Made by a program: the position numbers and the translations under genes. 53,215 nt of DNA from Chlorobiaceae bacterium. GTDB taxonomy: Bacteria; Bacteroidota; Chlorobiia; Chlorobiales; Chlorobiaceae. Numbering within the stretch: position 1 is the stretch's first letter; each line of letters starts with the position of its first letter. This document shows, piece by piece, positions 8,388 to 18,578 of this stretch. The stretch is taken from positions 1-53,215 of the forward strand of contig JAAXWQ010000010.1 in NCBI GenBank assembly GCA_013335115.1. The letters are read 5' to 3'. Below the pieces are notes generated by a model. The model did no database searches. It worked only from the letters and a program-made list of their open reading frames with translations, and had not been told where the DNA came from.

Positions 8388-9722
8388 TTATGCCTCTTTA
8401 TTCCTGAACCTCGCGGCGAATCCTCCGTCGAACCCTTCCCGTTCGCCGGGCAGGGTCAGCAGCCATCCATTACCGGTTTCGGCAGGCAGGAATGCTTCGG
8501 GGAATCCGGCAGGGAGACCTGCGGGTTCGAATTCGGGATGTCGTTCGAGGAATGCCTTGGCCTGTAGCTCGTTCTCTTCGGGTTCGACCGAGCAGGTGGC
8601 GTAGACCAGGATGCCGCCTTTCCCGACCAGCGCTGCAGCCCGGTCGAAGAGTGCTTTCTGCAGTTCAACGAGTTCGTCCAGTTTTTCAGGGCCGGTACGC
8701 CAGCGGAGCTCGGCACGCCGGCCAAGCACCCCGGTGCCGGTGCAGGGGGCGTCGAGCAGGATGGTGTCGGGATTGCATCCCGGATCGAAGGCGAGGGCGT
8801 CCCCCTCCTTCGGCTCGATGATCGTGATGCCGAGTGCACGGGCGTTCGAGGCTATCCGGTCGAGCTTGCGGACCGAGCGGTCAAGGGCGACGATCCGTCC
8901 TTCGTTGCCCATCAGTTCGGCCATGTAAGTGGACTTGCCGCCCGGCGCGGCGCACATGTCGTACACGGTGCTGCCGGGTGCAGGTGAAGCCAGCAGGCAG
9001 GCGAGCCCCTGTGAGGGGTTCTGGACGCTCATGAGCCCCTCGTTGAGCAGCGGTTCCATGAGGGCGAACTCCTGGGAGAAGAAGAACTCGTCGAGCCCGT
9101 CGCCAAGGCGCCGGATCCCGGCAAGTCCCTCTCTGCCGGCAAGCGCATCGGGTGAGCCCTTGAGGCGGTTTACCCGGTACCCGGTGGCGGGGGGCAGGTT
9201 GCCGTGGCGGAGCATGGTTTCAGTGCGTTCTATGCCGTAGCGCGACAGCCAGCGTTCGACCAGCCGGGCGGGGTAGGAGTGGAGCACCGAAAGGCGGGTA
9301 GCGTCGTCCATGCTTTCAGTCCACGCCTCAAGGTCGATGGTTTTCGGGGAGATCTTGCGCAGCACGCCGTTGACGAGTCTGGAGAGGTGGTCGCCCTTGA
9401 ATTTGCGGGCCAGCTTGACGCACTCGTCAACCGCGGCCGGACGGGGGACCCGGTCGAGGTGCAGCAGCTGGTAGGCGCCGAGCCTCAGGATGTTCTTCAG
9501 GACCGGGGCGGCCTTGGCGTAGTCGTGCCGGTAGAATTTTTCGATCACGAAGTCGCATTGCAACCGGTACTTGAGGGAGCCGCTTACCAGCTCGCGCGCC
9601 AACGCCCGGTCACTGCGCTTGGCCTCCGATCGCTCGAGGAACCAGTTCAGCACCTCCTCGGATTTTCTGTTGCCGGACTCCAACTCCTGGAGGACCCTGA
9701 GGGCCGTTTCTCGTGCGTTCAT
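8388..9722 (-). CDS. rsmB: 16S rRNA (cytosine-967 C5)-methyltransferase
   Basis: The 444-residue protein has the two-part RsmB architecture. Residues 1 to about 130 form a NusB-like RNA-binding domain (ETALRVLQ, FVIEKFYR, LRLGAYQLLHLDRVP). A NOL1/NOP2/Sun methyltransferase domain follows. The SAM-binding motif DMCAAPGGK is at 255-263. The two family cysteines are Cys327 in DAPCTGTG and Cys377 in YATCSVEPEEN. It methylates C967 of 16S rRNA in the assembling small subunit. It is the first gene of a two-gene minus-strand unit with xerD and diverges from the SAM riboswitch/metYX unit. Confidence 0.93.
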   Translation of the reverse strand: MNARETALRVLQELESGNRKSEEVLNWFLERSEAKRSDRALARELVSGSLKYRLQCDFVIEKFYRHDYAKAAPVLKNILRLGAYQLLHLDRVPRPAAVDECVKLARKFKGDHLSRLVNGVLRKISPKTIDLEAWTESMDDATRLSVLHSYPARLVERWLSRYGIERTETMLRHGNLPPATGYRVNRLKGSPDALAGREGLAGIRRLGDGLDEFFFSQEFALMEPLLNEGLMSVQNPSQGLACLLASPAPGSTVYDMCAAPGGKSTYMAELMGNEGRIVALDRSVRKLDRIASNARALGITIIEPKEGDALAFDPGCNPDTILLDAPCTGTGVLGRRAELRWRTGPEKLDELVELQKALFDRAAALVGKGGILVYATCSVEPEENELQAKAFLERHPEFEPAGLPAGFPEAFLPAETGNGWLLTLPGEREGFDGGFAARFRNKEA

Positions 9723-9834
9723 GGGTATGGTGGCAGGGCCTGTAAGAGCAATGAAAAAAATGATATGTGTTGTAAAATAGCACGAGCTTCCTTAGATTCC
9801 TGAGACTTGAGCGTTCTTTTTCAGATTTCGAACT

Positions 9835-9938
9835 ATCATCCAGAAAGGCGGAGGGACTGGCCCTGCGAAGCCTTGGCAACCTTCATTCACGAATGAGCGG
9901 TGCCAAATCCATCCCGGAGGGATTCCGGGAAAGATGAT
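9835..9938 (+). promoter_or_regulatory. SAM-I (S-box) riboswitch
   Basis: The closing P1 helix is ATCATC at 9835-9840 with GATGAT at 9933-9938. Between them are the hallmarks of the SAM-I aptamer: AGGCGGAGGGACTGGCCC, GAAGCCTTGGCAACC, a hairpin (CATTCACGAATG) with GGTGCCAAATCC, and a P4-like hairpin CCCGG...CCGGG. It precedes metY and metX, which make homocysteine and hence methionine and SAM, so feedback control is expected. The helix and consensus were checked by eye only. Confidence 0.95.
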
Positions 9939-10008
9939 GTATGCATACCTGCTGATTTCATACCTCTCTTGACGCTTCCCGTCGGCATTGCCCGACTCCC
10001 ATCCTGCC

Positions 10009-11336
<1,328 letters not shown>

Positions 11337-11346
11337 TCAGCCATCA

Positions 11347-12405
11347 ATGGACCATATCCGCATCATATCCGAAGAGACCCGATATTACGAATCGAACGAA
11401 CCGCTGGCGCTCGAACTTGGCGGCGTGCTGCCCGGCGTCAGGGTTGCCTATCGGACCTGGGGCACCCTGAACGCCGCGAAGGACAACGTCATCCTCATCT
11501 GCCACGCACTGACCGGCAATGCGGACGCCGATGCCTGGTGGGGAGGACTGTTCGGCGAAGGTCGAGCGTTCGACGAGACAAGGGACTTCATCATCTGCAG
11601 CAATGTTCCGGGCAGTTGCTACGGCACGACCGGTCCGCTTTCGCCGAATCCGGCAACAGGCCGCCACTACGGCCCCGATTTCCCGCGCATCACCATTCGC
11701 GACATGGTCGCCGTCCAGCATCGCCTCATCAGATCGTTCGGCATCGAGCGGCTCCGACTGGTGGTGGGTGCTTCGCTCGGTGGCATGCAGGTGCTGGAAT
11801 GGGGGTGCATGTATCCCGACATGGCCGGATCGCTCATGCCCATGGGCATCTCTGGCCGCCACTCGGCCTGGTGCATCGCCTTGAGCGAAGCCCAGCGGCA
11901 GGCCATTGCCGCTGACGGCGACTGGAACGACGGCTGGTACGACCCCGCGCTGCAACCAGCCAAGGGGCTTGCCGCCGCGAGGATGATGGCCATGTGCACT
12001 TACCGGTGCTTCGAGAACTTCCAGCTCCGTTTCGGCAGGCAGGTGCAGGAGGACGGCCTCTTCACGGCAGAGAGCTATCAGCGTTACCAGGGAAAAAAAC
12101 TGGTTGGCCGGTTCGACGCCAACACCTACGTGACCCTCACCAGGGCGATGGACATGCACGACATCGCGCGTGGAAGGGGAGCGTACGAAAGCGTGCTCGG
12201 GTCATTCAAGATGCCGGTCGAGATCCTCTCGATAGACTCGGACCTCCTCTACCCCAAGGAGGAGCAGGAGGAGCTTACGCGCCTGATTCCCGGATCGAGG
12301 ATCCTTTTCCTCGACGAACCCTACGGCCACGACGCATTCCTTATCGATGTGGACACGGTGAGCCGGATGGTCTGCGAGTTCAAGGAGAGGTCAGGGAAGG
12401 AGTAG
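11347..12405 (+). CDS. metX: Homoserine O-acetyltransferase
   Basis: This is a 352-residue alpha/beta hydrolase-fold acyltransferase that activates homoserine with acetyl-CoA for methionine synthesis. The nucleophile is Ser143 in VVGASLGGMQVLEWG; the other triad residues are Asp299 in SIDSDLLYP and His328 in PYGHDAFL. CHALTGNADA and SNVPGSCYGTTGP are further MetX signatures. It directly follows metY in the same transcript, so both steps from homoserine to homocysteine share the riboswitch. Succinyl- versus acetyl-CoA specificity cannot be settled by eye; acetyl is supported by the MetY partner. Confidence 0.93.
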   Translation: MDHIRIISEETRYYESNEPLALELGGVLPGVRVAYRTWGTLNAAKDNVILICHALTGNADADAWWGGLFGEGRAFDETRDFIICSNVPGSCYGTTGPLSPNPATGRHYGPDFPRITIRDMVAVQHRLIRSFGIERLRLVVGASLGGMQVLEWGCMYPDMAGSLMPMGISGRHSAWCIALSEAQRQAIAADGDWNDGWYDPALQPAKGLAAARMMAMCTYRCFENFQLRFGRQVQEDGLFTAESYQRYQGKKLVGRFDANTYVTLTRAMDMHDIARGRGAYESVLGSFKMPVEILSIDSDLLYPKEEQEELTRLIPGSRILFLDEPYGHDAFLIDVDTVSRMVCEFKERSGKE

Positions 12406-12442
12406 ATTTCCTGCTTAGCGGCAGAAACCAGGTGGATTTGAT

Positions 12443-12492
12443 GGACGACATGGACAACAGCAATCATTCGTGCTGTCCATGTCGTCCTTTTT
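12443..12492. terminator. Bidirectional terminator between metX and serS
   Basis: GGACGACATGGACA at 12443-12456 is perfectly complementary to TGTCCATGTCGTCC at 12474-12487, followed by TTTTTCTTT on the plus strand. It separates the convergent metYX and serS units. Confidence 0.85.
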
Positions 12493-12494
12493 CT

Positions 12495-13778
12495 TTATCC
12501 GATCACATCGAAGCCGGTATAGGGGCGGAGCACCTCCGGTACCACGATTTTGCCTTCTGCAGTCTGGTAGTGCTCCAGCAGGGAGACCATCAGGCGGGAT
12601 GTGGCCAAACCCGATCCGTTCAGGGTGTGCACGAACTCGGGCTTCGATTTTCCGTCGGGCTTGAAGCGGATATTCGAGCGGCGGGCCTGGTAGTCTTCGA
12701 AGTTCGAGACGCTCGAGGCTTCCAGGTACTTGTTCTCCGCCGGGGACCACACCTCGATGTCGTAGCACTTGGCTGCGTTGGCGCTGATGTCGCCGCCGCA
12801 GAGGGTGATGACGCGATAGGGGATCTGCAGGGCCCGCAGGATTGCCTCGGCGTGCGAGAGGATCTGTTCGAGCGCATCGTAGGACTCTTCCGGCCTGGTG
12901 AAGCGGACCATCTCTACCTTGTTGAACTGGTGCACCCTGAGGAAGCCCCTGGTGTCCTTGCCGTAGCTGCCGGCTTCGCGCCGGAAGCATGCGGAGTAAG
13001 CGACGTAGGCAATCGGCAGCGCTTCGGCGTCGAGCATCTCGCTGCGGTGCATGTTGGTCACGGGAACCTCGGCCGTCGGGATGGCGTAGAGTCCGTCCTC
13101 CGGCATCTGGTACACCTGGTCGGCGAACTTCGGCCACTGGCCGGTTCCGCGAAGTGAGTCCTGGTTGACCAGGAACGGCGGAAAAATTTCGGTGTAGCCG
13201 TGGTTCGACGTGTGCGTGTCGAGCATGAAGTTGATGAGAGCCCGCTCGAGGCGGGCACCTTTGCCGGTGTAGACCGGAAAGCCTGCGCCGCTGATCTTCG
13301 CGCCGCGCTCGAAGTCGAGGAGCCCAAGGCTCTTGCCGAGTTCGAGGTGGTTTTTCACCGGGAATCCGAGGTCGTGGCTGAATTCGACAGGCCCTTTGTA
13401 CAGCACGTTATCATCGGCAGTGCGGCCTTCGGGGACCGAGTCGTGCAGCCTGTTCGGCAAGGTGAGCAGCAGCTCCTCCATGCCGGTGTCGAGCACGTCG
13501 AGCTCGGCATCCTGCACCGATATCTGGTCGGAGACCGTCTTCATCTGACGGATCAACTCTTCGGCTGATCCCTGCCCGGTGCGCTTGATGTCGGCAATCT
13601 CCTTCGAGACCCGGTTGCGAAGGGCCTTCAGGTCGTCCGTGCGCTGGACCATCTCCTTGCGCGACCGGTCGATGTCAAGCAGTTCCCGGACCTTTCCGGC
13701 TTCGTTTGCCATCTGCCGCTTGTGGAGCATGGCGATCACGTCTTCGGGGTTCTGCCGGACGAGGTTGATATCGAGCAT
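12495..13778 (-). CDS. serS: Seryl-tRNA synthetase
   Basis: The 427-residue class II synthetase charges tRNA-Ser. The N-terminal 110 residues form the tRNA-binding helical arm ([18 protein letters not shown], then a charged coiled coil). The catalytic domain shows class II motif 2 as [22 protein letters not shown] and motif 3 as [32 protein letters not shown] is the serine-activating region. The length is normal. It lies upstream of yqeY on the minus strand's opposite side, with 19 bp between the yqeY start region and serS; the yqeY stop at 13798 precedes the serS start, so yqeY and serS may be cotranscribed. Confidence 0.97.
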   Translation of the reverse strand: MLDINLVRQNPEDVIAMLHKRQMANEAGKVRELLDIDRSRKEMVQRTDDLKALRNRVSKEIADIKRTGQGSAEELIRQMKTVSDQISVQDAELDVLDTGMEELLLTLPNRLHDSVPEGRTADDNVLYKGPVEFSHDLGFPVKNHLELGKSLGLLDFERGAKISGAGFPVYTGKGARLERALINFMLDTHTSNHGYTEIFPPFLVNQDSLRGTGQWPKFADQVYQMPEDGLYAIPTAEVPVTNMHRSEMLDAEALPIAYVAYSACFRREAGSYGKDTRGFLRVHQFNKVEMVRFTRPEESYDALEQILSHAEAILRALQIPYRVITLCGGDISANAAKCYDIEVWSPAENKYLEASSVSNFEDYQARRSNIRFKPDGKSKPEFVHTLNGSGLATSRLMVSLLEHYQTAEGKIVVPEVLRPYTGFDVIG

Positions 13779-13797
13779 GGTCTTTGTCTTGATAAGG

Positions 13798-14256
13798 TTA
13801 TGCGGAGAGCAGGCTTTTGACGACGTTCTGGACCTTGGTGCCGTCGGCCTTGCCTTTCAGTGCCTTCATGGCTTCCCCCATCACCTTTCCCATATCCTTC
13901 ATCGACATGGCGCCCGATTTGGCGACGATGTCGCGGATGACGGCTTCGACCTCTTCGTCGGAGACCGCTGCCGGAAGGTACTCCTCGATCACCTTGAGTT
14001 CTGCGGCTTCGGTTTCTGCAAGGTCCGGGCGGTTGCCGGCCGTGAACTGCCCGATGGCGTCGCGGCGCTTTTTGGCAAGGCTCATCAGCACTTCGAGCTC
14101 CTGGTCGGCATTGAGCACGGCAGTGCCTCCGACCCTGATCGAGACCTCTTTTTCGAGAAGTGCCGCCCGGATGGACCTGATTGCGTTGAGGCGGGTCTTG
14201 TCGCCGCTTTTAAGGGCTGCCTTGAGTTCCTGGTCGATTCTTTCCTTGAGGCTCAT
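13798..14256 (-). CDS. yqeY: GatB/YqeY-domain protein
   Basis: The 152-residue protein begins [20 protein letters not shown] and contains [31 protein letters not shown] and [17 protein letters not shown], the typical helical pattern of the YqeY family. The family shares a domain with the tail of the GatB amidotransferase subunit, which contacts tRNA. The role of stand-alone YqeY is not well defined, though an RNA or tRNA-related role is often assumed. Length (about 150) is usual. Its stop is 19 nt upstream of serS, consistent with an operon with a translation gene. Confidence 0.9.
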   Translation of the reverse strand: MSLKERIDQELKAALKSGDKTRLNAIRSIRAALLEKEVSIRVGGTAVLNADQELEVLMSLAKKRRDAIGQFTAGNRPDLAETEAAELKVIEEYLPAAVSDEEVEAVIRDIVAKSGAMSMKDMGKVMGEAMKALKGKADGTKVQNVVKSLLSA

Positions 14257-14324
14257 GGTGATAGTTGGTTGTATGATCTTGCTGTTCCTTAAGATACGAG
14301 AAATGAGGGGAATAACGAAGAAAC

Positions 14325-14356
14325 GGACTGATCTGAGGGATCCGTCAGATCAGTCC
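14325..14356 (-). terminator. Terminator of the sepiapterin reductase gene
   Basis: GGACTGATCTGA at 14325-14336 pairs exactly with TCAGATCAGTCC at 14345-14356. On the minus strand the stem is followed by a T-rich stretch, so it ends transcription of the gene whose stop is at 14376. Confidence 0.7.
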
Positions 14357-14375
14357 AATCCGTCCGATTCCCCGA

Positions 14376-15110
14376 TCATCCGTCCTGCAAATCCCCGCCG
14401 GTGGGGCGAAGCACGATCTCTTCAACGGTCGTCCGCCCGGGTTGGAGGTAGGCTTGCACGATCGGCTCGGCGATGTCTTCGGGCATCATCATGACTGTCT
14501 TCAAATCGTCGGTGACTTCGCCCCACATCGGGGTGTAAACCGCGCCCGGCCTGACGTCGGTGATCCTGACGTTGCAGGGGCGAGCGTAGAGCCGCATTGT
14601 TTCGACGAGTCCTCGCTGGCCGAATTTGGACATGCAGTAGACCGAGGAGTGCAGGAAGGCCTTTTCGGCCGCTACCGAGGTGATAAAGAAGATGTGTCCC
14701 GAGCGCTTTTCCTCCATGACGGGGAAGAGCGCCTGGGTGAGGAAGAAGGTCCCCTTGAGGTTCGTGGCCATGGTATAGTCGAAATCCTCCTCGGTCATTT
14801 CGGCGAATGGGCCGAAGCGGCCGACACCGGCGTTGTTGACAAGGCAGTCGATGGTGCCGTGCCGTTCAAGCACGAAGGACGCGAGTTTGCGGACATCCTC
14901 CATATCGCCGAGGTCGCAGGCGAAGGTGTCCGTAGCGGCCCCTTCGGCCTGGCATTCGACGGCGATCGAGTCAAGGTCGGCCTGGCTCCTCGAGCAAAGT
15001 ACGAGCAGCGGGTCAAAGTCCGGGTTGAGCTTTCCTGCACGGGAGAAGGCAAGGGCTATGGCCCTGCCGATTCCCTTTCCGGCCCCAGAAACAAGGATTA
15101 TATGCGTCAT
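14376..15110 (-). CDS. Sepiapterin reductase (SDR family), threo-biopterin type
   Basis: The 244-residue short-chain dehydrogenase has the NADPH-binding GAGKGIG at residues 9-15, NNAGVG at 92-97 and a catalytic Ser145, Tyr158 and Lys162. Long stretches, such as EEDFDYTMATNLKGTFFLTQ and VYCMSKFGQRGLVETMRLYA, match my memory of the structurally characterised Chlorobaculum tepidum sepiapterin reductase. That enzyme reduces the side chain of pyruvoyl-tetrahydropterin or sepiapterin to L-threo-tetrahydrobiopterin, the aglycone of the pterin glycosides of green sulfur bacteria. It stands alone between two terminators or promoters. The assignment within the large SDR family rests on this resemblance. 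Confidence 0.85.
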   Translation of the reverse strand: MTHIILVSGAGKGIGRAIALAFSRAGKLNPDFDPLLVLCSRSQADLDSIAVECQAEGAATDTFACDLGDMEDVRKLASFVLERHGTIDCLVNNAGVGRFGPFAEMTEEDFDYTMATNLKGTFFLTQALFPVMEEKRSGHIFFITSVAAEKAFLHSSVYCMSKFGQRGLVETMRLYARPCNVRITDVRPGAVYTPMWGEVTDDLKTVMMMPEDIAEPIVQAYLQPGRTTVEEIVLRPTGGDLQDG

Positions 15111-15262
15111 GGTTTGTTTTAATGTATTAAGTCTTTCGTAAAGTGTAGTTGCGGCGAAATAAGGCGAAGCTATTGCTCCGATTTTAGAAATGATATATAT
15201 TAATCGTGTGGTGCCAGTTATTCATGAATGGATTTATATAACCAACAAGCTGTAACGTAACT

Positions 15263-15523
15263 ATGGCTAAAAGTAAAGTAAAGTGGTTCGATGGCAAGAA
15301 AGGGTATGGATTTATTCTGAACCCGGAAGGGGGAGAGGATATTTTCGTCCATTTTTCCGCTATCGTTTCTGAACAGAGTTTCAAGGTCCTGAATCAGGAT
15401 GCAGAGGTTGAGTACGAACTGGACAAAACCCAAAAAGGCCTTCAGGCCAAGAACGTCCGTGAGTTTCCAGTAGCAGGCGAGGCCGTTCAGGTCGTCGTTG
15501 CGGAATCCGCTGCCCGCGCCTGA
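15263..15523 (+). CDS. Cold-shock domain protein
   Basis: This 86-residue protein is a single OB-fold cold-shock domain with the two RNA-binding motifs KGYGFI (RNP1) and DIFVHFSAI (RNP2). It starts [17 protein letters not shown] and ends with a short alanine-rich tail that makes it about 18 residues longer than classical CspA. Such proteins bind single-stranded RNA or DNA and act as RNA chaperones. It is monocistronic with a 150-bp A/T-rich upstream region shared with the divergent sepiapterin reductase. Whether it is cold-induced cannot be judged. Confidence 0.93.
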   Translation: MAKSKVKWFDGKKGYGFILNPEGGEDIFVHFSAIVSEQSFKVLNQDAEVEYELDKTQKGLQAKNVREFPVAGEAVQVVVAESAARA

Positions 15524-15651
15524 GCTTTCCGGGGACTTGTTCCGGCAGACCCCCAACTGCCTTATTCCGGAATGGTTTCTTTTACGCAATCCGGTTCGCC
15601 CGGATCCCACCATGTGCGAAAGAGGTTCCTGAATTGACTCGACGAACTGCA

Positions 15652-16323
15652 TCATGAAAGCATCGAATGATCCCGGAAGCTGAACCAGTCGTCAGCACCG
15701 ATGATTACGTGGTCGAGAAGATCTATCTGCAGCAGGGTTCCTGCCTGCTTCAGGATCGTCGTGACCTGTTTATCGGCGTTGCTCGGCTGAACGTCTCCCG
15801 ACGGGTGGTTGTGCACCAGGATGACGGCGTACGCGCTTTCGCGGATGGCAGCCTTGAAAATCTCGCGAGGATGGATCAGTGAAGCCGTCAGGGTTCCGAC
15901 CGATACGATCTCGTGCCGCATGATCCGGTTCTTGGCGTCCAGGAACAGGATGCACAGGTGCTCCTTGCTCCCGTCAGGGATACGCCCTTTCATGTATTCG
16001 AACACATCCCTTGCCGACTGGACCTTCAGGTTGGCGTTCCGCGTGTAGTGCAGGCGATTGTGGATCTCGAAGAGGGCGCTGATCTGCATGGCCTTGGCTT
16101 CGCCGATGCCGGGAATCTTCTGCAGCTCTTTGAGCGAAAGCCCTGCAAGCCGCTCGAGCGGATGGCAGGCAAGAAGTTCGTTGCAGGTGTCGACGATGTT
16201 ATGGCCACGGGTGCCGGACCTCAGGATGAGTGCCAGCAGTTCGGCCGGGCTCAGGGAAGCGGGGCCGGAGTGGAGGAACCGCTCCCGCGGCCTGTTTTCG
16301 GGGTCGATATCGTGTATGCGCAT
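15652..16323 (-). CDS. radC: RadC family JAB/MPN-domain protein
   Basis: The 223-residue protein has an N-terminal helix-hairpin-helix region ([22 protein letters not shown]) and a C-terminal JAB1/MPN-like domain with the metal motif [15 protein letters not shown] (His-X-His and Asp ligands). [10 protein letters not shown] and [16 protein letters not shown] are further RadC signatures. Despite the name, a DNA-repair role is doubtful; the molecular function is unknown. It starts just before a small array of 7-bp repeats that overlaps the end of cimA. Confidence 0.92.
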   Translation of the reverse strand: MRIHDIDPENRPRERFLHSGPASLSPAELLALILRSGTRGHNIVDTCNELLACHPLERLAGLSLKELQKIPGIGEAKAMQISALFEIHNRLHYTRNANLKVQSARDVFEYMKGRIPDGSKEHLCILFLDAKNRIMRHEIVSVGTLTASLIHPREIFKAAIRESAYAVILVHNHPSGDVQPSNADKQVTTILKQAGTLLQIDLLDHVIIGADDWFSFRDHSMLS

Positions 16324-16357
16324 GGTCCTGTGGGGGAAACAGGGTTGCGGGGATAGT

Positions 16358-16392
16358 CGTAACGCGTAACGCGTTACGTGTTACGTGTCACG
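16358..16392. repeat. Five tandem 7-bp repeats overlapping the cimA stop
   Basis: Two CGTAACG units (16358, 16365) are followed by CGTTACG (16372), TGTTACG (16379) and TGTCACG (16386). They share the pattern YGTNACG and run across the 3' end of cimA, whose stop is at 16374. Similar heptad arrays occur at 40392-40520 and 43532-43559. Confidence 0.8.
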
Positions 16393-17951
16393 TTCTTCAC
16401 ATTGAACAAATGATAGTTGAAGCTGTCGCTCAGCGCCTGGAGGCTGGCTTCGATGATGTTGGTCGAGACGCCGACCGTGCCCCAGGTCTTGAGGCCGTCG
16501 CTACTTTCGATCAGCACCCGAACCTTCGCGCTGGTCCCGCGCTTCTCCTCGAGGACCCTCACCTTGTAGTCGATCAGGCGGATGGTGCGTATCTCGGGGT
16601 AGAAATGCACGAGCGCCTTTCGGAGCGCCTTGTCGAGGGCGTTGACCGGTCCGTCGCCGTCCGAGACGGTCAGGTCGGTTTCGCTACCGACCATGACCTT
16701 CATCACGGCCTGGTCGAGCGGGCGTATCTCCTTGCCATGCTGGATGACCACCTTCGACTCGATGACCTCGAAGTATGGGATGAACTGGCCGAGTTCACGG
16801 CGAAGGATAAGTTCGAAGGAGGCCTCGGCTCCATCGAACTGGTAGCCGCGGTGCTCCAGGTTCTTGACCTGGTTGACCAGCTTCTTGAAAAGTTCGCCAT
16901 GCTCGGGCAGGTCGATGCCAAGCTCCTTTGCCTTATAGCGGATGTTGCTCTGCCCGGCAAGTTCCGAGACCAGCACCCGCTGGCGGTTGCCGACGAGCGC
17001 CGGGTCGATGTGCTCGTAGAGCGAACTCTCCTTCATGACTGCGCTGACATGGATGCCGCCTTTGTGTGCGAACGCCGATTTGCCGACGAAGGGCGCCTTG
17101 GTGTCGGAGGGGAGGTTCAGGATCTCGAAGACGAACTTGGACATCGAGGTCAGCTGCTTCAGGTCCTCGACATGGGCGAAATCCATACCCTGTTTGATCA
17201 TCAGGTTCGGGATGATGCTGATCAGGTTGGCGTTGCCGCATCGTTCTCCGATGCCGTTGATCGTACCCTGCACCTGTATGGCGCCGGCCCTGACCGCCTC
17301 GATGGAGTTGGCAACGGCCAGGTCGCCGTCGTTGTGGGCATGGATGCCTACGGGCACGTCAAACAGGCTGCATACCCTGGTGACGATGGCCGAGACTTCA
17401 TGCGGCAGCGAGCCGCCGTTGGTGTCGCAGAGCACCAGCCTCGACGCGCCACCTTCGACGGCGGCCTTCAGCATGGTTTCCGCGAACGCTGCGTTATCCT
17501 TCCAGCCGTCGAAGAAGTGCTCGGCGTCGAAGAATACCTCGCGGCCGGAGTCGCAAAGGAACTTCACCGAGCGCCGGATAAGTTCGGCGTTCTCTTCAGC
17601 CGAAATGCCGAGGCTCTTGGTTGAGTGGGCCTGCCAGGTCTTGCCGAAGATGGTCAGCACCGGGGCTTCGCACTTGACCAGGCCGAGCAGGTTCGGGTCG
17701 TTTTCGATACGGTCGAGCGACCTGGCCGTCGAACCGAACGCGCTGAGGCGGGCGTTCCTGAGGCCGAGGGCCTTGGATTTCAAGAAGAACTCCTCGTCCT
17801 TCGGATTGCTGCTCGGCCATCCGCCCTCGATGAAATCCACACCGAATTCGTCCAGCCGTTCGGCGATCAGGAGCTTGTCCTGGACCGAGAGGTTGATATG
17901 TTCGCCCTGCGTGCCGTCGCGCAGGGTCGTGTCATACAGTTCGATTGCCAT
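16374..17951 (-). CDS. cimA: (R)-citramalate synthase
   Basis: The 525-residue enzyme belongs to the isopropylmalate/homocitrate synthase family. It condenses pyruvate with acetyl-CoA to citramalate, the entry to 2-oxobutyrate and isoleucine. Residues 1-20 read [19 protein letters not shown] with catalytic Arg11 and Asp12; the metal motif [13 protein letters not shown] is present. The start [15 protein letters not shown] is typical of the long CimA type rather than LeuA. The C-terminal third (about 370-520) is the LeuA-type allosteric dimer domain, where isoleucine probably binds. It lies 14 nt after leuD, whose products carry out the next steps. Confidence 0.92.
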   Translation of the reverse strand: MAIELYDTTLRDGTQGEHINLSVQDKLLIAERLDEFGVDFIEGGWPSSNPKDEEFFLKSKALGLRNARLSAFGSTARSLDRIENDPNLLGLVKCEAPVLTIFGKTWQAHSTKSLGISAEENAELIRRSVKFLCDSGREVFFDAEHFFDGWKDNAAFAETMLKAAVEGGASRLVLCDTNGGSLPHEVSAIVTRVCSLFDVPVGIHAHNDGDLAVANSIEAVRAGAIQVQGTINGIGERCGNANLISIIPNLMIKQGMDFAHVEDLKQLTSMSKFVFEILNLPSDTKAPFVGKSAFAHKGGIHVSAVMKESSLYEHIDPALVGNRQRVLVSELAGQSNIRYKAKELGIDLPEHGELFKKLVNQVKNLEHRGYQFDGAEASFELILRRELGQFIPYFEVIESKVVIQHGKEIRPLDQAVMKVMVGSETDLTVSDGDGPVNALDKALRKALVHFYPEIRTIRLIDYKVRVLEEKRGTSAKVRVLIESSDGLKTWGTVGVSTNIIEASLQALSDSFNYHLFNVKNVTRNT

Positions 17952-17965
17952 GTCGTTTTACTTCG

Positions 17966-18538
17966 TTATTCCTGGCCTTTCGTCATGAGGTCGTTTTGCC
18001 TCGCGTACTCGAAGATGCCGCCTGCCTGCACGATATCGACCACGCTGCCCAGTGGCCTGAGCTGCCAGGTTATGTTCTGCGTCAGGTTGGTGACGGTGTT
18101 GTTCTTCATATCGATCGACAACTCGTCGCCGGTGAGGATCAGCTTGTTGAGCTGCTGCGACGTCTCATAGGGAATGACGAAGCCGCCATCGACACAGTTG
18201 CGGTAGAATATCCTTGCGTAGGATTCGGCGATGATCGCCTTGGCTCCAGCAACCTTCAGTGAGAAGGGCGCGTGCTCCCTCGACGATCCGCAGCCGAAGT
18301 TCGGCCCCGCGATGATGATCGAATAGGGAGAGGTAAGGCTGCCCTCCGGTACAAAGGGGATCCCGCCTTCGGGCAGGCCGCCCTGTTCGAGCGGAACGCC
18401 TGAAAGTGCGTACTTGCCGTACATCTTCACCTCCTCCGGGTTGGAGAGGCTGTAGACCAGGTGCTCGGCCGGGATGATCTGGTCGGTATCGATATTCTTG
18501 CCCAGCACGTAGGCTTTACCCTGAATGATGCTTTCCAT
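17966..18538 (-). CDS. leuD: 3-isopropylmalate/(R)-citramalate dehydratase small subunit
   Basis: This 190-residue aconitase swivel-domain protein starts with AYVLGKNIDTDQIIPAEHL and contains GPNFGCGSSREHAPFSL, the substrate-binding signature of the small subunit. With LeuC it isomerises 2- to 3-isopropylmalate and, in the CimA pathway, citramalate to methylmalate. It sits between leuC (40 nt upstream) and cimA (14 nt downstream), matching its double role. Confidence 0.95.
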   Translation of the reverse strand: MESIIQGKAYVLGKNIDTDQIIPAEHLVYSLSNPEEVKMYGKYALSGVPLEQGGLPEGGIPFVPEGSLTSPYSIIIAGPNFGCGSSREHAPFSLKVAGAKAIIAESYARIFYRNCVDGGFVIPYETSQQLNKLILTGDELSIDMKNNTVTNLTQNITWQLRPLGSVVDIVQAGGIFEYARQNDLMTKGQE

Positions 18539-18578
18539 GATTGTGTGTTTTCCTTACATGTTCAATTGCTTCAGGCGA

